64,000 nucleotides of DNA from an uncultured Caulobacterales bacterium. GTDB lineage: Bacteria > Pseudomonadota > Alphaproteobacteria > Caulobacterales > Caulobacteraceae. The translations under genes and the position numbers were made by a program. The stretch is taken from contig CAIUMD010000030.1 in NCBI GenBank assembly GCA_903900155.1, positions 44,679 to 108,678 of the forward strand, in the 5' to 3' direction. Positions 15,813 to 26,546 of the stretch are shown here, piece after piece (within the stretch, counting starts at the first letter, position 1; every line of letters starts with the position of its first letter). The notes under the pieces were generated by a model that searched no databases, was not told the origin of the DNA, and worked only from the letters and a program-made list of their open reading frames with translations.

Positions 15813-17258
15813 ATGGCGGATACGGTTCTGCTGATTCACGGCTACGGGTGCGCGGGGGACGTCTGGGACCCCGTCGCCGCCCGTCTGCGCGCCGAGGGCT
15901 ACCACGTGGCGGCCCCCACCATCCGCTCGGCCGTGCGCACGGTCGAAGGTCCTCGCGCGGGCCTGGCCGGCCTGACCCTGGCCGACTATGTCGCCGAGAT
16001 GAGCGCCCTGGCCCAGACCCTGGCCAAGGAGAATGGCGGCCGAAAGCCGGTCGTCATCGGCCACTCGATGGGCGGCCTGATCGCCCAGAAGGTCGCCGAG
16101 GCCGGTCACGCGTCGGCGCTGGCCCTGTTCGCGCCCGCCTCGCCGGCCGACGCGCGCGGCAAGCCCAAACTGACCCCGGTCTTCACCTTCCTGAACATGG
16201 CCCTGCAATCCAAGCCCGAGACCAAGGCGGGCAAGATGTGGAAGACGGGCTTCAAGTTCGGCGTCATGAACGCCGTGCCGGCCGAGCGTCACGACGGCCT
16301 CTACGCCAAGATGGTCTATGACAGCGGACAGGTCCTGGCCGACCTGGCCTGGCCGCACAAGGACCCCAACAGGACCGCCCATGTCGACGCCAGCAAGGTC
16401 ACCGTGCCGGTGCTGGTGATGGCGGGCGCGCTGGACCGCACCACCCCCGTCGAGGACGTCCGCCTCGTCGGCAAGAAGTACGCCGGCGCCGACTACCGCG
16501 AATACCCCCACAACGCCCATTATCTCATAGATGAGCCGAACACGATGAGCATCCTCTCCGACCTGATCGCCTGGCTGAGCGGCAAGAAGCAGACGCCGGC
16601 GGCCCCCGCCGCCGCGGCTCCGACGCCGACCCCCGCACCGAAGCCGGAACCGGCTCCCACGCCGGCGCCCGCCCCGGCGCCCGAGCCCGTGAAGGCGGCC
16701 GAACCGGCTCCGGTCGCAGCGGCCCCTGCTCCGCCTCCGGCGCCCGCCCCGACCCCGGCTCCGGCGCCCGGCCCGGCCCCGGCGGCCAAGGCTCCGGCCA
16801 AGCCGAAGGCGCCCGCCAAGCCGAAGGCGGCTGCTCCGGCCAAGGCTCCGGCGGCGAAGGCTGCTCCGAAAGCTCCCGCCGCCGAGAAGGCCGCGCCGGC
16901 CGCCAAGGCCCCGGCCAAGGCGAAGGCCGAAGCTGCGCCGGCTCCGAAGGCCGCCGCCAAGCCGGCTGCCAAGGCCGCGCCCGCGCCGAAGGCCGCGGCC
17001 AAGCCCGCCGCGAAGCCCGCGCCAGCCGCCAAGGCTCCGGCGGCGAAGGCTCCGGCCAAGACCGCTGCTCCGAAGGCCGCGGCCGCCCCGAAGGCTGCCG
17101 CCAAGCCGAAGGCCGAGGCCAAGCCGGCCACTGCCGCCAAGGCCCCCGCGGCCAAGGCTCCGGCCGCGCCGAAGGCCGCCGCTGTTCCTAAGGCCCCGGC
17201 CGCCAGGAAGCCTGCGACAAAGGCGCCCGCCAAAACCTCGCCCAAGGCCGCGAAGTAA
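15813..17258 (+). CDS. Alpha/beta hydrolase with a long Ala/Lys/Pro-rich histone H1-like tail
   Basis: Residues 1 to about 258 form an alpha/beta hydrolase: HGYG oxyanion region, nucleophile Ser85 in GHSMGG, a D-R-T-T-P acidic loop and His in NAHYL. From about 259 to 481 the protein is almost only Ala, Lys and Pro, first Pro-rich (T-P-A-P-K-P-E-P) and then repeated (P)-A-A-K-A-P-A-K units like histone H1-type bacterial proteins. The tail could bind nucleic acid or cell-wall polymers, or act as a spacer; this is inference. GGGGAG lies seven bases before the ATG. It was probably not joined by a frameshift, because the domain end runs smoothly into the tail. Confidence 0.8.
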   Translation: MADTVLLIHGYGCAGDVWDPVAARLRAEGYHVAAPTIRSAVRTVEGPRAGLAGLTLADYVAEMSALAQTLAKENGGRKPVVIGHSMGGLIAQKVAEAGHASALALFAPASPADARGKPKLTPVFTFLNMALQSKPETKAGKMWKTGFKFGVMNAVPAERHDGLYAKMVYDSGQVLADLAWPHKDPNRTAHVDASKVTVPVLVMAGALDRTTPVEDVRLVGKKYAGADYREYPHNAHYLIDEPNTMSILSDLIAWLSGKKQTPAAPAAAAPTPTPAPKPEPAPTPAPAPAPEPVKAAEPAPVAAAPAPPPAPAPTPAPAPGPAPAAKAPAKPKAPAKPKAAAPAKAPAAKAAPKAPAAEKAAPAAKAPAKAKAEAAPAPKAAAKPAAKAAPAPKAAAKPAAKPAPAAKAPAAKAPAKTAAPKAAAAPKAAAKPKAEAKPATAAKAPAAKAPAAPKAAAVPKAPAARKPATKAPAKTSPKAAK

Positions 17259-17269
17259 GTGTAGGCTGA

Positions 17270-17300
17270 CCCCGCCGGCCGCTTCGCCGGCGGGGTTTTT
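17270..17300 (+). terminator. Rho-independent terminator between two hydrolase genes
   Basis: A perfect 10-bp stem CCCCGCCGGC / GCCGGCGGGG with a six-base loop is followed by TTTTT. It separates the tailed hydrolase gene from the next hydrolase gene. Confidence 0.92.
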
Positions 17301-17309
17301 AGGGCGTCC

Positions 17310-18059
17310 ATGCGCGCACCCGTGATCATGGTCCACGGCGCTTTTTGCGGCGGCTGGACCTTCGACTCTTTCCGCCAGCCGTTCGAGGCGGCGGGTCACC
17401 GCGTGCTGACGCCCGACCTGATCGGTCATGACGGCCACAGCAGCGCCGCGGGCGTGTCGATGACCGACTACGCCCGCCAGATCGCCCGCCTGGCTCAGAC
17501 CTGCGAGACGCCGCCGATCCTGATCGGCCACTCGATGGGCGGCCTGGTCGCCCAGATGGCGGCTTCACGCGCCAAGATCTCCAAGCTGATCCTGCTGGCC
17601 CCCTCGGCGCCCTGGGGCGTCTCCGGCGCCAGCCTTGAGGAGGCCGTGTCGGCCGTCAGCCTCTACACCTTCGGCCCCTACTGGCTGCAGGCCATCGCGC
17701 CCGACTACGGCGTCGTGCGCCGCTACAGCGTCGACAAGCTGGCCCGCCCCGAACGCAAGGCGATCTTCGCCCGCATGACCGCCGAGAGCGGTCGCGCGCT
17801 GTGGGAGACGCTGAACTGGTGGCTGGACCCGTTCATGACCACCTCGGTCTCGACGCCGGGCTGCCCGGTGCTGGCCATCGCCGGCGGCCAGGACGTGATC
17901 CATCCGCCGGCCACGGTCCGCCAGACCGCCGCGCGCCTGGGCGGCGCCGTCGAGGTGTTCCCGCAGATGAGCCACTGGCTGCCAGGGGAACCCGGCTGGG
18001 ACGATGTCGCGGAGCGGTGTCTAGCGTTTATCGCGGCTGAGGATAGGGCCGCAGCCTAA
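17310..18059 (+). CDS. Alpha/beta hydrolase
   Basis: The 249-residue enzyme has HGAFCGGWTF near the start (oxyanion region), nucleophile Ser75 in GHSMGG, an acidic loop in GGQDVIHPP and His in MSHWLPGEPGW. It is similar in layout to the catalytic half of the gene before it, so the two may derive from a duplication, but it lacks the tail. The W-L-P-G-E ending is common among lysophospholipase- and haloperoxidase-like hydrolases; the substrate is unknown. The start lies ten bases after a terminator, so its promoter may lie inside or before the upstream tail region. Confidence 0.8.
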   Translation: MRAPVIMVHGAFCGGWTFDSFRQPFEAAGHRVLTPDLIGHDGHSSAAGVSMTDYARQIARLAQTCETPPILIGHSMGGLVAQMAASRAKISKLILLAPSAPWGVSGASLEEAVSAVSLYTFGPYWLQAIAPDYGVVRRYSVDKLARPERKAIFARMTAESGRALWETLNWWLDPFMTTSVSTPGCPVLAIAGGQDVIHPPATVRQTAARLGGAVEVFPQMSHWLPGEPGWDDVAERCLAFIAAEDRAAA

Positions 18060-18067
18060 CCCTTATT

Positions 18068-18165
18068 GTCATCCCGGGCGTAGCGAAGCGAAGACCCGGG
18101 ACCTCAGAAAGCTCAGAGCTTCCGGCGGTCCCGGATCGGCGCGCTACGCGCTTGTCCGGGATGAC
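18068..18165. repeat. Intergenic palindromic repeat, family A copy 2
   Basis: Same ends as the copy at 216-303 (GTCATCCCGGGC ... TCCGGGATGAC), with a longer left hairpin (GTAGCGAAGCGAAGAC) and CGCGCTACGCGC in place of CGCGCTTCGCGC. The paired change T-to-A/G-to-C in the arm keeps the hairpin. It lies between the convergent hydrolase and sugE stops. Confidence 0.8.
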
Positions 18166-18170
18166 AGCTT

Positions 18171-18491
18171 TTATTGCGAGCTGAACACCTTCAGCCCCAG
18201 GATGCCGGCCACGATCAGGCCCAGGCACACCAGCCGCGCGGCGGTCGCCGGCTCCTTGAACAGCACGATGCCGACGATGGCCGTGCCGACCGCGCCCACG
18301 CCGGTCCAGACGGCATAGGCCGTGCCCAGCGGCAGGGTCTTCACGGCCCAGCCCAAGAGGCCCATGGACAGCAGCAGGCTGACGCCCGTGAACACCGTGG
18401 GCCCAAGCTTGGTGAAGCCCTCGGTGTATTTCAGGCCAACGGCCCAACCGATTTCGAACAGACCGGCGATGAAGAGAATGATCCAGGCCAC
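18171..18491 (-). CDS. sugE: SMR-family guanidinium exporter (SugE/Gdx)
   Basis: The 106-residue, four-helix small multidrug resistance protein fits SugE/Gdx: [20 protein letters not shown] at the start with the essential Glu13, then the [14 protein letters not shown] segment in helix 3 and [10 protein letters not shown] at the end. Gdx proteins exchange guanidinium for protons across the inner membrane. I chose the GTG at 18491 because known members start with M-A/S-W-I-I-L and a GAAGGGG site lies six bases upstream; a TTG at 18509 would add six residues. The upstream leader holds a guanidine-II riboswitch candidate, which supports guanidinium as the substrate. Confidence 0.88.
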   Translation of the reverse strand: MAWIILFIAGLFEIGWAVGLKYTEGFTKLGPTVFTGVSLLLSMGLLGWAVKTLPLGTAYAVWTGVGAVGTAIVGIVLFKEPATAARLVCLGLIVAGILGLKVFSSQ

Positions 18492-18511
18492 GACGTGCCC
18501 CTTCTTCAAGG

Positions 18512-18561
18512 CGGGGTCGTCCCCGGATAAAGCAAAAGGCGCGGGGGTCGTCCCCCGCGCC
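18512..18561 (-). promoter_or_regulatory. Guanidine-II (mini-ykkC) riboswitch candidate upstream of sugE
   Basis: On the minus strand two hairpins lie in tandem, both closed by G/C stems with ACGA tetraloops. P1 is a perfect 10-bp stem (18538-18547 with 18552-18561; loop 18548-18551). P2 is a 5-bp stem (18512-18516 with 18521-18525; loop 18517-18520). A 12-base A/T-rich linker separates them. Both read GGGG-ACGA-CCCC at the loop. Two ACGR-loop hairpins shortly before a ribosome site is the definition of the guanidine-II class, and the gene controlled is a guanidinium exporter. P1 plus the TTTT after it could alternatively be only the terminator of the upstream gene. Confidence 0.8.
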
Positions 18562-18601
18562 TTCGCTTAAATAGGTCCGCCGGAAGGGCGGATCAACCGG
18601 A

Positions 18602-19312
18602 TTAGCGGCTGGTCGTGCTGTACAGGACCTGGGCGCGCTCGAAGTTCTTGCCCACCGAGGTCTCGTCGACCTTCTTCAGGCGCATGAACACCAGGCCGGC
18701 GTGGCCACCGGCCCAGGCGTCGTCCCACGACACGGTGAAGCGACGGAAGTCGCTGCCGACCGTCTGGTCGTTGCGGATCAGGCGCAGCTGCGGGCTGTTT
18801 TCCCAGGTGGCGTAGTCGTGCAGGGCGTTGGCCAGTTCCTGGGCCTGCTCGGGGGTCTGGGCGTAGTCGATGGTGACCGTGCAGACGTTCTTGTTCGAGC
18901 CCGGGTTGTCCAGGGTGATGTTGTAGGGCTTCTCCAGGGCGAAGACCCACTGTTCCTTCTTCTTCTTGAAGCCGTAGTCCTTGACCAGCTGGGCGAAGTC
19001 GCCGCCGGCGACCGACGGCTTGCAGACCTTGTCCAGCACGTCCATCAGGCGGACCGACAGCGGGTCGGTGGTGCGCGGACCCCGGACCGGAGCCGTATAG
19101 GTTTCGGCCGGAGCAGCGCCGGCGGCCGGCGCGGCGACGGGCGGCGCGGCCTGGTCAGCCGGAGCAGCGGCCGGAGCAGCTTGGGCCGGAGCCGGCGCGG
19201 CGGCGGGAGCGGCGGCGGGAGCCGGAGCCATTTCCTGGGCGACGGCGGCGGTCGAAACCGCCCCCCCAAGAACGACAACGGGTGCGATCAGGCTGACGAG
19301 CGCAAGGCGCAT
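18602..19312 (-). CDS. Secreted protein of unknown function with Ala/Pro linker
   Basis: The 236-residue product has a signal peptide (about residues 1-25, ending AAVAQ), an Ala/Pro-rich linker (about 29-72) and a globular domain with two Cys (KVCKPSVAGGDF and KNVCTVTIDY). The segment VCKPSVAGGDFAQLVKDYGFKKKKEQWVF is like proteins often described as conserved hypothetical in Caulobacterales. No catalytic motif is seen. The ATG at 19312 is where the hydrophobic leader starts. Downstream lie the ACGA hairpins and sugE on the same strand, 41 bases after the stop. Confidence 0.6.
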   Translation of the reverse strand: MRLALVSLIAPVVVLGGAVSTAAVAQEMAPAPAAAPAAAPAPAQAAPAAAPADQAAPPVAAPAAGAAPAETYTAPVRGPRTTDPLSVRLMDVLDKVCKPSVAGGDFAQLVKDYGFKKKKEQWVFALEKPYNITLDNPGSNKNVCTVTIDYAQTPEQAQELANALHDYATWENSPQLRLIRNDQTVGSDFRRFTVSWDDAWAGGHAGLVFMRLKKVDETSVGKNFERAQVLYSTTSR

Positions 19313-19436
19313 AGGCTGGTTATCCCCAACAAGACGAGAGGTCGGCATTAAAACCGACAGGCGGTCCCTCGCAACCCTTATGGCTACCGATTGAGGCGGA
19401 GATTGGGTCACAAGTGTAATTTTTTCAATCAGGACA

Positions 19437-19470
19437 CGAAAACGCCCTCGATCCGGGTGGAACGAGGGCG
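19437..19470 (-). terminator. Rho-independent terminator after atpC
   Basis: On the minus strand CGCCCTCG pairs with CGAGGGCG around a 12-base loop and is followed by TTTTCGTG and, further on, GAAAAAATT. It lies 25 bases after the atpC stop and ends the ATP synthase operon. Confidence 0.8.
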
Positions 19471-19494
19471 CTTTGGAAGCATCCGAAAACAGCC

Positions 19495-19755
19495 TTAGGC
19501 CGCTTCGACGGCGTGTTCGGCCAGGATGGTCAGGCCGTCGGGCCCCACATCCGCGAACCCGCCCTGGATATCGAACACCTTGGTCGTCGCGCCGTCCCTC
19601 ACGGTCACCTTGCCTTCGCGCAGGGTGGTCATGAACGGGGCGTGGCCGGCCAGGACGCCGAAGTCGCCTTCCGTGCCCGGGGCCTGGACCAGGTCCACGT
19701 CGCCGGAAAACAGTTCACGCTCAGGGGCGACCAGAGAGAAGTGCAGCTTGGCCAT
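19495..19755 (-). CDS. atpC: ATP synthase F1 epsilon subunit (short form)
   Basis: The 86-residue protein is the N-terminal beta-sandwich of epsilon only: LHFSLVAPERELFSGDVDLVQAPGTEGDFGVLAGHAPFMTTL and then GGFADVGPDGLTILAEHAVEA. The C-terminal two-helix inhibitory domain of the 135-residue E. coli type is absent, as in many alphaproteobacteria, where the zeta protein can inhibit instead. Its start overlaps the stop of the 83-residue ORF before it (ATGA). Confidence 0.93.
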   Translation of the reverse strand: MAKLHFSLVAPERELFSGDVDLVQAPGTEGDFGVLAGHAPFMTTLREGKVTVRDGATTKVFDIQGGFADVGPDGLTILAEHAVEAA

Positions 19756-20005
19756 CAGTTGAAGGTCTCCTCGACGCCGCCCAGGGCGGCCTCGATGTCT
19801 TCGTCGGTCTGGATCTCGGTCCCGCAGAAGGGGCAGAAGCGGATGGTGGCCAGCACCACGCCCGTTTCGCCCTCTTCCTCGCGTTCGCCGAGGTTCAGCA
19901 GGATCAGGCCGCTGTCATGCTCGATGAGGCTGGCGCTGGCGTCCGGAGACACCGCTTCCGCCAGCTCGTCGCAGCAGAATTGGCCCAGATCGGCGTCTTC
20001 GGTCA

Positions 20006-20006
<1 letters not shown>
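19755..20006 (-). CDS. Small zinc-ribbon-like protein encoded between atpD and atpC
   Basis: The 83-residue acidic protein has a C-C pair near the N-terminus (FCCDEL) and a C-P-F-C-G knuckle (RFCPFCGTEI) near the C-terminus, which look like two halves of a zinc site. It overlaps atpD at its start and atpC at its end by four-base ATGA junctions, so all three are translationally coupled. It is not an ATPase subunit in the usual operon. Its place suggests a role in F1 assembly, stability or regulation, but that is inference. Confidence 0.75.
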
Positions 20007-21667
<1,661 letters not shown>

Positions 21668-21672
21668 CTAGA

Positions 21673-22548
21673 TCAGACGGCTTCGGCGCCGGAGATGATC
21701 TCGATCAGCTCCTTGGTGATCTGGGCCTGGCGGGAACGATTGTACTCGAGGGTGTAGCGCTTGATCATGTCGCCGGCGTTGCGCGTGGCGTTGTCCATCG
21801 CGGTCATCTGGCTGGCGTAGAAGCCGGCCATGTTGTCCAGCAGGGCCGACAGGATCTGAACCGTCAGGTTGCGCGGCAGCAGGGTCTCGAGGATGGCCTC
21901 TTCCGAGGGCTCGTACTCGTAGACCGCCGTCGGGCCGGTCGGCGTTTCCACGCCTTCGACGGTCGCCGGGATCAGCTGCAGCGCCGTCGGGGTCTGGACG
22001 ACCACCGACTTGAAGCGGCTGTAGAACAGCGTGACGATGTCGATGTCGCCGGCCTCGTAGAGGCGCGTGACGACGTCGGCGATCGGCTGGGCGACCGACA
22101 GGGTGAACTGGCGATAGGCCGACAGGTCGAAGTTCTCGACAACCTTGTCGCCATACGGGCGCTTCAGCTGGGCCGAGACCTTCTTGCCGACGCAGACGAT
22201 CTTGACGTCCTTGCCCTGGGCGATCAGGCCGTCGATGTGCTGGCGCGCGGCCCGCACGATCGACGAGGTGAAGCCGCCGGCGAGGCCGCGATCGGCCGCC
22301 GCGACGACGATCAGGTGGCGATCGTCGCGGCCCGTGCCGGTCAGCAGGGCCGGAGCCCCGTCGCCCGACACGCCGGCCGCGAGATTGGCGATGACCGAAG
22401 CCAGGCGTCGGGCGTACGGACGAGCGGCTTCAGCCGCGTCCTGGCTCCGGCGCAGCTTGGCGGCCGCCACCATCTGCATCGCTTTCGTGATCTTTTGCGT
22501 CGCTTTGACGCTCGAGATCCGATTGCGCATTTCCTTCAAGCTGGCCAT
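21673..22548 (-). CDS. atpG: ATP synthase F1 gamma subunit
   Basis: The 291-residue rotor subunit shows the conserved N-terminal helix [31 protein letters not shown] and the C-terminal helix [18 protein letters not shown] ... [18 protein letters not shown]. The middle Rossmann-like region has [15 protein letters not shown]. It forms the central stalk and couples proton flow to catalysis. It lies between atpA and atpD with short gaps on the same strand. Confidence 0.96.
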   Translation of the reverse strand: MASLKEMRNRISSVKATQKITKAMQMVAAAKLRRSQDAAEAARPYARRLASVIANLAAGVSGDGAPALLTGTGRDDRHLIVVAAADRGLAGGFTSSIVRAARQHIDGLIAQGKDVKIVCVGKKVSAQLKRPYGDKVVENFDLSAYRQFTLSVAQPIADVVTRLYEAGDIDIVTLFYSRFKSVVVQTPTALQLIPATVEGVETPTGPTAVYEYEPSEEAILETLLPRNLTVQILSALLDNMAGFYASQMTAMDNATRNAGDMIKRYTLEYNRSRQAQITKELIEIISGAEAV

Positions 22549-22583
22549 TCGGCGCTACTCTCTCCGAGCGGTTCCGAGGGGGC

Positions 22584-24155
<1,572 letters not shown>

Positions 24156-24163
24156 TTATACGC

Positions 24164-24718
24164 TCAGGCGCGCTTCAGGGCGAATTTCAGGGAATCGAGC
24201 TTCGAACGGAGCGAAGCGTCGAAGAGACGCGAACCGACGCGCACCTTGAGGCCACCCAACAGGGTGGGATCCACGCGCGTGGAAACTTCGGGGGTCTTGC
24301 CCAGGGCTTGCGCCAGGGCGGTCTGCACGCCCTTCAGCTGGGCTGCCGACAGGGCGGTCGCCGAGACGACCTCGGCGGTGACGACGCCGCGGTGCTTGGC
24401 CGACAGTTCGACGAAGGCCGAGATGGCGCCCAGCAGGTCGCCGGCGCGGCCGTTCGAGGCCGCCAGGCCCAGGAACTTCGTGGTCAGCATGTCGAAACCG
24501 GCCTTCACGGCCACGGCGACCAGACCCTTGCCCTTGTCCTCGGCCGAGAAGGCCGGCGAGGCGATCAGGCGGCGCAGGTCGGCGCTGTCGGCGATCATCG
24601 CCTTCAGGCTCTTCAGGTCGGCCTCGACCTTGGCCAGGTTGCCGTTCTCGATCGTCAGTTCGAAGAGGGACTGCGCATAGCGCTGACCCGCATCCGTCGC
24701 CTTGGTTTCGTCCGCCAC
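24164..24718 (-). CDS. atpH: ATP synthase F1 delta subunit
   Basis: The 184-residue delta (OSCP) subunit joins F1 to the peripheral stalk. Motifs: [33 protein letters not shown], and the C-terminal [33 protein letters not shown] chose the GTG at 24718 because family members start near V/M-A-D-x-x-K-A-T-D-A-G; an upstream TTG at 24757 would add 13 residues. It is the first gene of the operon; the F0 genes are not nearby, which is normal for alphaproteobacteria. Confidence 0.94.
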   Translation of the reverse strand: MADETKATDAGQRYAQSLFELTIENGNLAKVEADLKSLKAMIADSADLRRLIASPAFSAEDKGKGLVAVAVKAGFDMLTTKFLGLAASNGRAGDLLGAISAFVELSAKHRGVVTAEVVSATALSAAQLKGVQTALAQALGKTPEVSTRVDPTLLGGLKVRVGSRLFDASLRSKLDSLKFALKRA

Positions 24719-24898
24719 TTGGTATCCGCCCGGTGCGTTGTAAATGGCCGCGAACAAGAAGGTTAACCCTTATCGCGGCTTAAAGGCTTGAGCGCGCTTG
24801 AAAAAAGCACATGGAAGGTCGACGCGTCCGCATCGCCCTGTCCGAAGCCGCGCGCCTGATAACACGGGCCTTTCGCAGTCGCAACCAAAGGGGCGCGA

Positions 24899-25147
24899 TC
24901 AGTCTCCGGCGCGGCGGAACACGGCCGAGGCGGAAGCCGCCAGAGCGCCGTCGGGGCGCCGCAGTTCGCCCTGGGCGAAGACCAGGCTGCGGGTGGCCCG
25001 CTCGACCCAGCCCTTGGGCTCCAACACGCCGTCGCCGGTCTCGCTCGCATAGTCCACGGTCATCGACGCCAGGGCGGTCCCATCGCCCGCGGCCTTGCGC
25101 AGAACGGTTTCCAGCTGGGCGGCCAAGCTCGTGTCCATGTCGGTCAA
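24899..25147 (-). CDS. Short hotdog-fold (PaaI thioesterase-like) protein
   Basis: The 82-residue protein contains a single half of a hotdog-like fold: a T-V-D-Y-A-S-E strand, then WVERATRSLVFAQGELRRPDGALAASASAVFRR, which resembles the last strands of PaaI-type acyl-CoA thioesterases. The usual catalytic Asp/Asn helix is absent, so it may be a truncated or non-catalytic member, or an unrelated short family. It lies upstream of the ATP synthase operon on the same strand. I am moderately sure that it is a real gene. Confidence 0.5.
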   Translation of the reverse strand: MTDMDTSLAAQLETVLRKAAGDGTALASMTVDYASETGDGVLEPKGWVERATRSLVFAQGELRRPDGALAASASAVFRRAGD

Positions 25148-25159
25148 CTAATCACGGTG

Positions 25160-25197
25160 GCGGAAAAGAAAAGAGGCGGCGGAATAAATCCGCCGCC
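25160..25197 (-). terminator. Rho-independent terminator after the minus-strand gene at 25290
   Basis: On the minus strand GGCGGCGGA pairs with TCCGCCGCC over nine bases around a TTTAT loop and is followed by TCTTTTCTTTTCC. It lies about 95 bases after the stop of the secreted-protein gene and before the next minus-strand gene. Confidence 0.8.
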
Positions 25198-25289
25198 CCG
25201 TTCAGGCGAATGCTCGAGGAAACAGCCAGACGGGCCGGAGAAACGGCGGCCCCAAAAGCGTCTGGTCTCAGGTAAAGCGATACGTGTTC

Positions 25290-25622
25290 TTACTTAGCCG
25301 AAGCCAGGGCGGAACCGCCCTTGGCCGAGGCGTTGCAGCGGGTCAGGTCATCGGCGTCCAGCGACTTGGTTTCGCCGCCGAAGGCCGCGACGCGACCCAC
25401 TTCCTTGGCGAGGGCCTTGCAGGCCACCGCGGTGAGGGCCCGCGAGGGGGCTTGGGCCGAGACGCACTCGGCGCCCTCGCAGACAAAGACGGCGCCGCCG
25501 GCGACGACCTTGGTCTTGGCCGCGACCGGCGCGTCCAGGGCGGCGGCGATGCGGCCATCGGCGAAGGCCGAGGTGGCCAGCATGGTGAAGGCGGCGGCGG
25601 CCGCCAGGGTACGGAGCTTCAT
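25290..25622 (-). CDS. Small secreted three-Cys protein (conserved in Caulobacteraceae)
   Basis: The 110-residue product has a signal peptide (MKLRTLAAAAAFTMLATSAFA) and a mature domain with the pattern V-F-V-C-E-G-x-E-C-V and then AVACKALAKEVGRVAAFGGETKSLDADDLTRCN. I know related sequences in alphaproteobacteria as conserved hypotheticals; no function is known. The four Cys could form two disulfides. The ATG at 25622 is preceded by GGAGGG, a good ribosome site. Confidence 0.65.
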   Translation of the reverse strand: MKLRTLAAAAAFTMLATSAFADGRIAAALDAPVAAKTKVVAGGAVFVCEGAECVSAQAPSRALTAVACKALAKEVGRVAAFGGETKSLDADDLTRCNASAKGGSALASAK

Positions 25623-25887
25623 GGGAAAGCCCTCCGGCGTTGGGGAAGCGGTTAGATCGTTGATCGGCGATAAGCTGTGCACTTGCCGCCCGAACCTCGT
25701 CACCCCATCTGGGTGTCGCACCGATATCCCCACCGGTGCTTCGGATCCGAACTAAGCATCGCTTAGATATCAGTGATCAGAAATATCGCAAGCGGAATTT
25801 CATCGGTACGTCGATAATTTGGGAAACGGGGGATTCCTGGCCGGATGCGGCGAGGCGGGCGCGAAAACGGCGAAAGGTGCGAGTTCT

Positions 25888-25995
25888 GCTCCCCTTCCGG
25901 GGGAGCTGTCGCGTAGCGACTGAGGGGGCTTCTCCGTATAGGCCGAGCTGCCCCCTCCCGCCCTCCGGGCCACCTCCCCCAGAAGGGGAGGAGAA
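25888..25995. repeat. Intergenic palindromic repeat, family B copy 2 (diverged)
   Basis: TGCTCCCCTTCCGGGGGAGCTGTC on the left is mirrored on the right by CCTCCCCCAGAAGGGGAG, around GTCGCGTAGCGACTGAGGGGGC and GCCCCCTCCCGCC. It follows the same plan as the copy at 2762-2897. The 380-base gap around it (25623-26004) has no gene that I can support; it must hold the promoter of the minus-strand gene at 25622. Confidence 0.75.
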
Positions 25996-26004
25996 AAAGT
26001 AGCC

Positions 26005-26427
26005 CTACAGCCCCAGGATCTGGTCGATCCGGCTCTCGGCCTTGGCGTGGATGGCGCGCTCCTGGACCATGCCCTCGGCGCGGGCGTAGCGGCCGTCCTT
26101 GCCGACGCGGCGCTTGATGTTCTCGGCGCTGTAGACGTCGACCGTCTTGGGATCGGTGAAGAAGCCCAGCACCGAAGCGACCACACCGCCGATGGCGGCG
26201 GCGGCGATCGGGCCGACCCTGCTGATCAGGTCGTCGCCGAAGATCGCGTGCAGGCGCATGATCAGCACTTCGCGGTTGGGCTGGTGATCCATCACGCCGA
26301 CAGCCCACCAGACCCCGCCCTCGACCGTGACGGCGATCAGCACCGGCAACAGCACGCCCAGCCAGCGCGGCCGGACGAACGTTCCGAGCGCGGCGCCGAG
26401 GATCGCGAAGGCGGCCATGGTGATCAT
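26005..26427 (-). CDS. Predicted membrane protein of unknown function
   Basis: The 140-residue protein has two or three hydrophobic segments (about residues 4-22, 24-45 and 70-92) followed by a charged cytoplasmic tail with YSAENIKRRVGKDGRYARAEGMVQER. No family is recognised. The start could be the ATG at 26427 or the ATG at 26418. It ends ten bases from the family B repeat and is divergent from the acyl-CoA dehydrogenase gene. Confidence 0.5.
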   Translation of the reverse strand: MITMAAFAILGAALGTFVRPRWLGVLLPVLIAVTVEGGVWWAVGVMDHQPNREVLIMRLHAIFGDDLISRVGPIAAAAIGGVVASVLGFFTDPKTVDVYSAENIKRRVGKDGRYARAEGMVQERAIHAKAESRIDQILGL

Positions 26428-26546
26428 GGCGGAAACCTTACGCCCAGCCTGGTTAAAACCACGTTCCCAAGGGGCACGGTTGGCCCAGGCAACTCGTCGC
26501 GCCTAAGCTCCCCCAACCATAAGATGTGCGTGAGGGAGGCTTTGCC

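Noticed and set aside
16585..17258. Separate histone H1-like gene overlapping the hydrolase
   Set aside because: No start codon with a ribosome site lies at the junction and the frame is continuous, so a fused tail is simpler.
18538..18561. P1 hairpin as a simple terminator only
   Set aside because: It is followed by TTTT and could end the upstream gene, but the second hairpin with an identical ACGA loop and the guanidinium exporter make a riboswitch the better reading. A double role is not excluded.
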